Shown here: in pieces, positions 1 to 5,866 of the stretch
How the letters are laid out: every line of letters begins with the position of its first letter
How positions within the stretch are numbered: position 1 is the stretch's first letter
NCBI GenBank assembly: GCA_964446585.1
Contig: CAYUPI010000012.1
Coordinates: 1 to 64,000 of the forward strand
DNA: 64,000 bases
Source of the DNA: CAYUPI01 sp964446585
GTDB taxonomy: Bacteria; Verrucomicrobiota; Verrucomicrobiia; Limisphaerales; UBA8199
Direction: 5' to 3'
Notes under the pieces: generated by a model
The model's input: the letters and a program-made list of their open reading frames with translations, nothing else
What the model was told of the DNA's origin: nothing
Databases searched by the model: none
Translations under genes and position numbers: made by a program

Positions 1-60
1 AAAATCAGCCTATGGTTACGGCGAATTTGCATTTTTTCACAGCTTCTGAGAGCGAACGTT

Positions 61-507
61 ATGTCTGAGGGACGTCCAAACAGCCAATGTCTGATTCAGT
101 TGCCAATTCTGGACTCCAAAGAGAATTATCTCGAAGGGTTCTGGCAGTGGGTCCATCGTCTGGAGCAGGAGGACTACGAGGGAGCGCTCGAAGGTCTTTA
201 CTGGCCCCAGGCATCATCGTGGACGGCAGATGCACTTCGGAATCGGGTGACCACATTTTTCGGCGGGCGTGATCCATGGACCGTCGTGACACCGAACGAC
301 AGGTTGGTGAAGGTGATAAACGATGCTGTCCAGTGGCAGGGCCGCAATGCGGAGGGTCGAGGTTGGTTGTTGGCGCAGATTCCGGTGACGACGGACCCTA
401 AAGATCCGAAGAGAGATGACATACCTCTGATGGAGCTCGCCGCTTCGTTCTTTTTGAGGGAGCACCAGAGCCGTTACGTGATGGAGTTCGAAATTTTCCA
501 TGCGTGA
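61..507 (+). CDS. Cassette 1 protein, unknown function (148 aa)
   Basis: The function is not recognised. The protein is a 148-residue soluble, acidic and Trp-rich polypeptide with no signal peptide, no membrane segment and no obvious catalytic motif. It starts with MSEGRPNSQ and ends MEFEIFHA. The start codon at 61 lies two bases inside the recombination core (G58/T59), so cassette insertion itself places the ATG; the upstream sequence supplies any ribosome-binding site. The gene is followed after 12 bases by its attC. Like most cassette genes it has no visible promoter of its own and probably depends on readthrough or on a promoter at attI. It is a real ORF by cassette logic, but the role is open. 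Confidence 0.75.
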   Translation: MSEGRPNSQCLIQLPILDSKENYLEGFWQWVHRLEQEDYEGALEGLYWPQASSWTADALRNRVTTFFGGRDPWTVVTPNDRLVKVINDAVQWQGRNAEGRGWLLAQIPVTTDPKDPKRDDIPLMELAASFFLREHQSRYVMEFEIFHA

Positions 508-519
508 GCCTTTCAGAAG

Positions 520-609
520 ACATAACATCTCGGTGCAGGCGACGCCGGTTTGTGCCTGCTGTGAATTCCTGTGCCAGGTGCCCGGCGCGCCTGACCGAGG
601 GCGTTCGGC
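520..609 (+). other. attC site of cassette 1
   Basis: R'' is ACATAAC (520-526) and R' is GTTCGGC (603-609), with crossover expected at G603/T604. The arm 529-541 (CTCGGTGCAGGCG) pairs with 588-599 (CGCCTGACCGAG) if G535 is left unpaired. That is the extrahelical-base arrangement IntI uses to choose the bottom strand. Confidence 0.85.
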
Positions 610-627
610 GAGAAGACCCCACACCAC

Positions 628-1071
628 ATGACTGGCGGCAGCCAACAGGCTAAACCAAAGCCCGACGAATTTGAGGGCTACCGCCTCAACGACATCACGT
701 ACTGTATCGATCCGAAGACGAAGGACTTCTTCCCAGTTCGCGTCGTTAAGATCGGACGCAGGTTTTTCGACGTGGCTGCCCTCGATGATAATCTCGCGAT
801 GGCAATCGCTCCTGAGTTCAACGCGGAAAGGAAAAATCGGCGATTCGTCTGTCCAAAGCTGCCATACATGTCGCGGATTGGCGGATGCGATGAACGCACT
901 GTCAACACCGGACGCGTCTCGGGCCAGGAATTGCGAATACTTCCTTACCACTATTGGACATACACGGGAGATGCAATCATCGAACGAAATGCCGCAGATC
1001 CAACCAAATGGCCATTACCGACTGGCATCGTTTACGAACGCTGGTTCAAACTGGCACTGCAGCGTAAATGA
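628..1071 (+). CDS. Cassette 2 protein, unknown function (147 aa)
   Basis: The function is not recognised. The 147-aa protein is soluble and basic near its ends, with the central segment DITYCIDPKTKDFFPVRVV and a C-terminal half rich in aromatic residues. It has two or three isolated cysteines but no paired zinc-ligand pattern and no signal peptide. The ATG at 628 is the first in the cassette, 24 bases after the crossover point. The stop at 1069-1071 precedes attC2 by 18 bases. No promoter or clear ribosome-binding site lies between the core and the start codon, as is usual for cassette genes. Confidence 0.72.
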   Translation: MTGGSQQAKPKPDEFEGYRLNDITYCIDPKTKDFFPVRVVKIGRRFFDVAALDDNLAMAIAPEFNAERKNRRFVCPKLPYMSRIGGCDERTVNTGRVSGQELRILPYHYWTYTGDAIIERNAADPTKWPLPTGIVYERWFKLALQRK

Positions 1072-1089
1072 TGGTATGCAAAGCAAGTC

Positions 1090-1179
1090 GCCGAGCGAAG
1101 CGCGGCAGCCAATGCCGGTTTCGCGTCTGTTTGCGTGGCGGACGCCATCGGCCCGGCATGGCTGCGCTGATCGTTAGGC
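1090..1179 (+). other. attC site of cassette 2
   Basis: R'' is GCCGAGC (1090-1096, one mismatch from the expected GCCGAAC) and R' is GTTAGGC (1173-1179), with crossover at G1173/T1174. The left arm GGCAGCCAATGCCGG pairs with the right arm CCGGCATGGCTGC if single bases on the left are left extrahelical. Confidence 0.83.
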
Positions 1180-1195
1180 ATCGTTTACGCCGACA

Positions 1196-1540
1196 ATGTT
1201 CACCTGTGCTACATGCGGAAAGGATCAGCCCGAGACCGAAGCGCGTTCCATCGGTTCGTTCGCAGCATTTGGCTTGCGCCTGATTTCTAAGACGCCGCAG
1301 GTTTCGGCGCGGCGATTTTGCAGCCGCTGTGTATCGGGAGCAGCTTTTGCCGGTGTCATTTCCGCGAGCGCTGTTCTTGGACTTACAGTTCTGTTCAGCG
1401 TCGGTTTGTGCATCGGCGTCATGAAGGCCTTTAAGACAGAGTCCGACGCACTCGGGTGCATTCTGGGTTCGATCGTCGGTCTTGGTGTGGTGTATCTCAT
1501 TTTTTTGAGGAAGATTCGAGTCGGAGGATACGATGCCTAA
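1196..1540 (+). CDS. Cassette 3 zinc-ribbon membrane protein (114 aa)
   Basis: A small membrane protein with an N-terminal zinc-ribbon-like domain: two CxxC pairs at C4/C7 and C42/C45, about 35 residues apart. They are followed by two hydrophobic segments at roughly residues 48-70 and 84-103 and a short basic tail. The arrangement suggests a cytosolic metal-binding knuckle anchored in the inner membrane. No enzymatic motif is visible and no family name is offered. The stop codon TAA (1538-1540) is part of the attC R'' box, so the gene reads into its own recombination site. Seen: cysteines and hydrophobic segments. Inferred: zinc binding and topology. Confidence 0.75.
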   Translation: MFTCATCGKDQPETEARSIGSFAAFGLRLISKTPQVSARRFCSRCVSGAAFAGVISASAVLGLTVLFSVGLCIGVMKAFKTESDALGCILGSIVGLGVVYLIFLRKIRVGGYDA

Positions 1541-1624
1541 CCACACGCGGCAGCCAACGCCTGTCGAGCGCCAGGCTTGCATTCGTGCATCATCGGCCCG
1601 GCGTGGCTGCGCTGAGCGTTAGCC
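1535..1624 (+). other. attC site of cassette 3
   Basis: R'' GCCTAAC (1535-1541) matches RYYYAAC exactly and R' is GTTAGCC (1618-1624); crossover is at G1618/T1619. The arms GCGGCAGCCAACGC and GCGTGGCTGCGC pair with two single unpaired bases on the left side, the typical attC asymmetry. The right arm resembles that of attC2, so the two sites are related. Confidence 0.9.
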
Positions 1625-1631
1625 CGATGCT

Positions 1632-2333
1632 ATGCCTGAACAGAAACGCCGTGCGCTCTCCTGGGATGCCGAGCAATACTCGCATACTCTAATCGCCATG
1701 CCCAGTGATTCGCGGCCATCAGCCGCGCAGGTTCAAAGGTTTCTCGCAAACATGATTGCTCAGCAGGTTGTGCCGGGCCGGCCGAGCATAACCCTCCGCG
1801 TGCCAACCGGAAAATATCGTGAATACCCGTTTGTTAATCCGTTCACGGGTCAAAACCTGAAAGTGGAAATCAAAGATCAGAAGGTGCTCAACTCCCCTGA
1901 CGAGGTTGCCACCGTGACTGAGGGTCTCCGGGACTACGAGCTTGAGGTGGCCGGAGTTGGAGAGCCAAGGCTCGTGCCAATTTTGATGAACTTCGACAAG
2001 CCGCATCATGTCGGAGTCACCTGCATTGTTCATTCAACCCCGCGATCAACTTCAAATCTGCACGGAACACCTAGCGGCAAAGTCAAGGCAGTCCCCTATG
2101 GAGAAGTCTGTGCTGAGATTCCCGACCGTGGCTATTTTACGAATCCATACACCTCAGACGTCATCGAGGTTCCTGGCGCGGGGTGCGCATCGTTCTGGAT
2201 TCAGTTCGAGCTTGGGAAGTTAATGTTTCCTGAACTTACTGACAACAGCTTGGAACTCCTCAATCCTCAAATCGTGGCGGAGGCCAAAAATGCATTTCAG
2301 ATGGAATTTGTTGAAGGCTGCTACTGGGGCTAA
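1632..2333 (+). CDS. Cassette 4 protein, unknown function (233 aa)
   Basis: The function is not recognised. The 233-aa soluble protein has no signal peptide or membrane segment. Two similar phrases, YPFVNPFTGQ and RGYFTNPYTSD, each followed by an acidic stretch, hint at an internal duplication of a small beta domain, roughly residues 60-110 and 165-205. This is a visual impression, not an alignment. The ATG at 1632 is 13 bases after the crossover; a later in-frame ATG at 1689 is possible. The TAA stop (2331-2333) lies inside the attC R'' box. It is the longest soluble product in the array. Confidence 0.75.
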   Translation: MPEQKRRALSWDAEQYSHTLIAMPSDSRPSAAQVQRFLANMIAQQVVPGRPSITLRVPTGKYREYPFVNPFTGQNLKVEIKDQKVLNSPDEVATVTEGLRDYELEVAGVGEPRLVPILMNFDKPHHVGVTCIVHSTPRSTSNLHGTPSGKVKAVPYGEVCAEIPDRGYFTNPYTSDVIEVPGAGCASFWIQFELGKLMFPELTDNSLELLNPQIVAEAKNAFQMEFVEGCYWG

Positions 2334-2423
2334 CGAGGCAGTGGAGCGAGTGGCGGCGGGCGGACGCTTTTCGCAAGTGGCCGCGCAACGGGCCGCCGCC
2401 ATCGCTCACTTTCGTCGTTGGAC
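2328..2423 (+). other. attC site of cassette 4
   Basis: R'' is GGCTAAC (2328-2334) and R' is GTTGGAC (2417-2423, exact GTTRRRY); crossover is at G2417/T2418. The arm 2341-2359 pairs along its whole length with 2393-2409 when two G residues on the left (near 2343 and 2350) are extruded. Confidence 0.9.
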
Positions 2424-2432
2424 CTGACGTTT

Positions 2433-2990
2433 ATGCGCTACTTCACATACATTGCGGAGCAATCGTTCAAGAGCGATGCTGACGGGCGCAGATTGTTCTA
2501 CATCGGCAGCCCGTTTTCGCGGCCTCACCTGATTCCCGATGCGTCCACCGAGACACGTCTATTTCGGAAGATGACGTGGAATCACAGGATATTTCTCCCA
2601 GCCCTCATTCTGGGTCAGCCGTTCCTGTTTCGTTATTATTTCCGGCAGCCTTGGTTGTTCTTTGTGTTCTTGGTGTCAGTCATGGTTTTACAGTGGGTAG
2701 TTTTGCGCGTTGTTTTCCACTCTGACCTTCGTTCGTTGGAGCGGCGGCCATCACGTTTATCCCTGCGGGCGTTTTATTCAGGCATGGCTCAGAGACACTC
2801 AGAGTCAGGGCTTGTTCTCGGGCTTTTGGGTTGTATCGCGTTTGTGGTTTGCGGACTCTTCATTTCTGCTGCCGGAGGCTGGATGCTCGCGTTCGGTATG
2901 CCTGCTGTTGTTTTCTTCGGATTCTGTGGTGTTGGTTGGGGCTATGCTCTTCACCTCAAGCGGGAGACCGCGCAGAGGAGTTCCGAATGA
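2433..2990 (+). CDS. Cassette 5 multi-span membrane protein (185 aa)
   Basis: An integral membrane protein of unknown function. A soluble N-terminal stretch of about 45 residues (MRYFTYIAEQ..., with FYIGSPFSRP) is followed by about four hydrophobic segments in two pairs, separated by a basic loop (SLERRPSRLSLR). The C-terminus is a short charged tail. No transporter or enzyme signature is seen. The ATG at 2433 is chosen; an in-frame TTG at 2418 is itself the first codon of the cassette (TTGGAC) and is probably only part of the recombination core. The gene ends 16 bases before attC5. Confidence 0.72.
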   Translation: MRYFTYIAEQSFKSDADGRRLFYIGSPFSRPHLIPDASTETRLFRKMTWNHRIFLPALILGQPFLFRYYFRQPWLFFVFLVSVMVLQWVVLRVVFHSDLRSLERRPSRLSLRAFYSGMAQRHSESGLVLGLLGCIAFVVCGLFISAAGGWMLAFGMPAVVFFGFCGVGWGYALHLKRETAQRSSE

Positions 2991-3006
2991 TGAGCCATCA
3001 CAGCTG

Positions 3007-3099
3007 GTCCAACAATCGCGCTTCACTCGACGCGGCGATGACGCTTCTGTTACATTCCGCACATCACTCACGCCGCGCGAGAGAGCGCGAGCGTTAGCG
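3007..3099 (+). other. attC site of cassette 5
   Basis: R'' GTCCAAC (3007-3013) is an exact RYYYAAC and an exact complement of the GTTGGAC at the start of this cassette; R' is GTTAGCG (3093-3099), with crossover at G3093/T3094. The arms pair less perfectly than in the other sites, but the inner CGCGGCG/CGCCGCG and the outer TCGCGC/GCGCGA steps are present. Confidence 0.83.
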
Positions 3100-3109
3100 G
3101 CCGAAACCT

Positions 3110-3886
3110 GTGACGCGGCCCACCATAGTCGTCGTTTTGCTGGGAATCGTTAGTGCGTACCTTGCAGTACTTCTTGGGGTCACAATCCATGAAGCCGCAG
3201 GACATGGACTCGCCGCAGTCCTCCTTGGGGGTGAGTTCCATCGATTCACAATTTGCTGGGATGGCATGGGCCTGGCATATACTAATCTTCCGCCAAATAC
3301 TGGCACACTTGGCCGCATATTCCATTGGGCGAGTGGCGCTATGGCAACCACTACAATAGGCGCCGTCACGCTCACGGTTGCCTATCGCCTAAAATCCCCC
3401 TCACTAATCCAATTCTGCATGGCGATCATTGCGGGGATTATCTTATTGGATGGCCTCCCCTATATCATGTTCAACGCCCTGTGGCCCAGGGAGCCCGGCG
3501 ACTACGGGCGTATTCTTGATCTGTGGCGTTCGCGTGGCCTTCCGGGACCGGCGCTTATCCACTGGACGCTTGTTGCAGTTGGCGCGGCAGGCAGCCTGGC
3601 AGCAATCTATTTGCCCTTGCGATTGATCTACAAATCGCTTCGGGAGCATCTTGCGTTACGGGCAGGCGTCCCTGAGCCTCGTCGGCTCTCGAGTTCCGCC
3701 TTGGTAGGGTTCTTGATCCTGCCCTCCCTGGCTCTCTGCTACATGTTTGACTGGAATCAACTTATTCATCAGGTAGGCACAGCACCCAACCACGTGTCCC
3801 TAGCCATGGCGGGAGTTTGCATTGCGCTGCTGCATCTATTCCCACCACACTGCCAACCGAGAAATACCCAAGACACAAGTCGCTAA
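3110..3886 (+). CDS. Cassette 6 M50-like membrane metalloprotease homologue (258 aa)
   Basis: A polytopic membrane protein with five or six hydrophobic segments. Near the end of the first segment is THEAAGHGLAAVLLGG-like sequence (HEAAGHG at about residues 27-33), followed by FHRF and, further on, a DGLPY segment. The layout recalls site-2-protease/M50B membrane peptidases, which bind zinc with HExxH. Here the second His is one residue later (HExxxH), so catalytic activity is uncertain. The start codon is GTG at 3110; no ATG fits the N-terminal hydrophobic segment as well. The TAA stop (3884-3886) lies within the attC R'' box. A membrane protease of this kind in a cassette could process a membrane substrate, but that is inference. 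Confidence 0.7.
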   Translation: MTRPTIVVVLLGIVSAYLAVLLGVTIHEAAGHGLAAVLLGGEFHRFTICWDGMGLAYTNLPPNTGTLGRIFHWASGAMATTTIGAVTLTVAYRLKSPSLIQFCMAIIAGIILLDGLPYIMFNALWPREPGDYGRILDLWRSRGLPGPALIHWTLVAVGAAGSLAAIYLPLRLIYKSLREHLALRAGVPEPRRLSSSALVGFLILPSLALCYMFDWNQLIHQVGTAPNHVSLAMAGVCIALLHLFPPHCQPRNTQDTSR

Positions 3887-3977
3887 CTTTTCGGTCGAGC
3901 GAATGGCGGCGGGCGGCGAGCTGTTTGCAGGTTCGAGCGCTTGGTGCCCGCCGCCATCGCTCACCTTTGCGTTCCGC
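3881..3977 (+). other. attC site of cassette 6
   Basis: R'' is CGCTAAC (3881-3887), complementary to the TTAGCG that opens this cassette, and R' is GTTCCGC (3971-3977). The arm 3893-3914 pairs with 3946-3965 over 20 bp once C3896 and one A at 3901-3902 are extruded. No later GCGGAAC box was found, so this is probably the last intact attC of the array. Confidence 0.9.
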
Positions 3978-4065
3978 GATAAGAGCGTTTGTTTTTCGGT
4001 CGTCTGCGGGGTCGGACCGTAGAAAGCGCAGCCGTTTCGCCGCACGCTCAAAGAAATGAAAGGAT

Positions 4066-4086
4066 CCGCTCACCACAAGTGAGCGG
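4066..4086. repeat. Perfect 8-bp hairpin beyond the cassette array
   Basis: CCGCTCAC (4066-4073) and GTGAGCGG (4079-4086) form a perfect stem with a 5-base loop. It is not followed by a T run on either strand. It lies between the last attC and the convergent pseudopilin gene and could act as a bidirectional transcription barrier; this is a guess. Confidence 0.5.
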
Positions 4087-4132
4087 CACGGCGAATCCGC
4101 TGGGCGCGAGGGAGCCCTGCCTTGCAACAGCG

Positions 4133-5041
4133 TTATTGCAGCAGCAGATGGTGCGAGCGCGTGCGCACGTAGTTAACGTCACGTCGATCACTTGGCGACG
4201 GGTGCGGATCACTGCTCTGATTAACCACCGGCCGCACTCCTGGTTTCACCCAGCGATGCGTTTCCGAGTGGGCATCCGCAAAGGAAATAACTCCCGTTCG
4301 GCGCTGGCTGTGAAGCCCGCCCGGTGCGGTGAAAAATGCCTGTGAATCGGACATGGGGATTTCAAAAGGCGTGTAGCAGATGCTGTAAGGTTCGGATTCA
4401 ATGAAGACAAAGAGCAAAGCCGGCCGGCCGAACGTGGAATCGCGCCTGTAAAAGAAAACTGGCGGGACGGGAGCATACTGCTGGGCGCCGCCGTTCATAT
4501 AATCATTCATCGAATAGCTGCGCAATTTCGGAACGCGCCTGCTGCCCAGAGTGTAGAAGGAGTGTTCCGCGGGGCAGCTATATACGGCGGGATTTTTCCA
4601 ATAGGCCGCGAAGGCCGCTCGTTTCGGATCAATAAAGGAGCCCGGGTCGATGAATGCTGTTGTGGCACCATGAACGGTGCTCTCCACCCAGTTCAATCCC
4701 GCTCCGGCGGGCGGCGTTCCGCGAACATTCGATACCAGGCCGCCGCTGTTGTCGTGCTGATACATTGTCCAGGTCAGCAAGAGTTGCCTGTGGTTGTTGA
4801 GGCATTGCGTCCGCAACGCGCGGTCTTTGGCGTTGGCCAGGGCAGGCAACAGCAGCGCCGCCAGAATCGCTATGACCGCGATGACGACCAGTAGTTCGAT
4901 CAGCGTGAACCCGTGTGGGGGAGCTCGTCGCGAGACTTTCCGGGCACCAACCCGTTCGCCGGCGCGGCGGTGCGGGGTGAAGGACTTCTCACCGCCGCTC
5001 CGCAAGGCACCGACGGATTCCGGTTGTGCGCCAGAGTGCAT
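4133..5041 (-). CDS. Prepilin-type (type II pseudopilin-like) secreted protein
   Basis: A pseudopilin-like protein with the class III leader and hydrophobic helix GFTLIELLVVIAVIAILAAL, cleaved and N-methylated by prepilin peptidase before Phe. After it come an ALANAK/CLNNHRQLLLTW segment and a C-terminal globular domain with a CPA cysteine motif, ending in SFADAHSETHRW. This C-terminal signature is typical of the large DUF1559-like families of Planctomycetota and Verrucomicrobiota. The likely start is the ATG at 5041, leaving a long, basic N-terminal leader of about 40 residues; a start further downstream would give a normal short leader but no ATG is available. The C-terminus runs on past the signature and may have been extended by loss of the original stop. 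It converges on the cassette array. Confidence 0.8.
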   Translation of the reverse strand: MHSGAQPESVGALRSGGEKSFTPHRRAGERVGARKVSRRAPPHGFTLIELLVVIAVIAILAALLLPALANAKDRALRTQCLNNHRQLLLTWTMYQHDNSGGLVSNVRGTPPAGAGLNWVESTVHGATTAFIDPGSFIDPKRAAFAAYWKNPAVYSCPAEHSFYTLGSRRVPKLRSYSMNDYMNGGAQQYAPVPPVFFYRRDSTFGRPALLFVFIESEPYSICYTPFEIPMSDSQAFFTAPGGLHSQRRTGVISFADAHSETHRWVKPGVRPVVNQSSDPHPSPSDRRDVNYVRTRSHHLLLQ

Positions 5042-5088
5042 GTCGCTAGAAATTGAGCTACAGTAAACCGGACCGCCTCCGCATTCCA

Positions 5089-5844
5089 ATGAAAACTCGC
5101 ACCAACACCCTTAGGTTGGAAGGATTACGCCGAATACGTCGAGAAGCGCCGCGGTTGCGCGTGGCGGCCCTTACCCCGGGAACCGCCTGGGTTATTTATG
5201 CGGACGGTTACAACGACCAGCACATGTGGAACGATCTGACACCCACAGGCTCGGGGTGGGTCCGGGGTATCCTTGATTACAACGGAGGCAACCCGGATAA
5301 CACCAACACGCTCTATCTCACCGACCCGCAGTATGCCAAGCTCTCGCCTTATAGTTCCAGAACGGCCGGCATTTATCGGTGTCCCTCCGATCGCAGCACC
5401 GTTGCCATCGGCGGAGTGAGGTATCCGCGTGTGCGGAGCATCACTATGAGCCAGGCGATGAACTCGCGAGATGACTGGTTGAGTTTTCTGACCGGAGCCA
5501 AGTATCGCGTCTTCCGCAAGCATACCGACATCGGACCGATGGGATACGCCCGGGCGTATGTAATGATCGATGAGCACCCGGACAGCATCAACTATGGCGA
5601 TTTCGCCGTCGCGATGAACGATGGTCTGCCGGACGCCCGGACCTACATGATCGACGTTCCGGCCAGTTACCACAATGGCGCCGGCGGTTTGAGTTTCGCC
5701 GATGGCCACGCTGAAATCCACAAATGGCGGGATCCGCGCACGCGCCAGGAGATTACCGGCATTTTCATGTATTCCTCCGTTCAGGCCTCACCCGGGAACC
5801 AGGACATGCGTTACCTGTCAGACCACGCCAGCATCCGCCAATGA
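5089..5844 (+). pseudogene. Pseudopilin-like gene lacking its prepilin leader
   Basis: The protein reads TAWVIYADGYND, then NPDNTNTLYLTDP, YRCPSDRS, RVRSITMSQAMN and finally LSFADGHAEIHKWRDP, which is the C-terminal globular domain of the same family as the divergent neighbour at 4133. The GFTLIE leader and hydrophobic helix are missing; the first 35 residues from the ATG at 5089 are arginine-rich and unlike the family. The gene therefore looks 5'-truncated, with a chance ATG supplying a start. The original promoter and leader appear to have been replaced by DNA that now holds the 5' end of the divergent paralogue. It could still make a cytosolic protein, but it cannot enter the pilin export route. 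Confidence 0.7.
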
Positions 5845-5866
5845 AACAGATGCGGATGAGGAACAT

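Larger units (their letters stand above)
1..3977 (+). mobile_element. Integron gene-cassette array, six complete cassettes
   Basis: Six units are seen: 59-603, 604-1173, 1174-1618, 1619-2417, 2418-3093 and 3094-3971. Each begins at the T of a GTTRRRY-like core, carries one + strand ORF, and ends in an imperfect palindrome of about 90 bp running from an RYYYAAC-like to a GTTRRRY-like box. The first 6-8 bases of every cassette are the reverse complement of the R'' box at its own 3' end: TTATGTC/GACATAAC, TTCGGCG/CGCCGAGC (one mismatch), TTAGGC/GCCTAAC, TTAGCC/GGCTAAC, TTGGAC/GTCCAAC, TTAGCG/CGCTAAC. This is the hallmark of cassettes that circularise through attC. No intI is present. Position 58/59 is a further recombination core, but the 58 bases before it show no clear R'', so it is either attI or the end of a longer attC. 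Whether this is an active chromosomal integron or a cluster lacking an integrase cannot be told here. Confidence 0.9.

Noticed and set aside
4020..4115. Possible seventh attC made of CAGCCGTTTCGCCG and CGGCGAATCCGCTG
   Set aside because: The arms pair at 11 of 14 positions, but there is no RYYYAAC or GTTRRRY box at the ends, and no GCGGAAC complementary to the core at 3971 was found.
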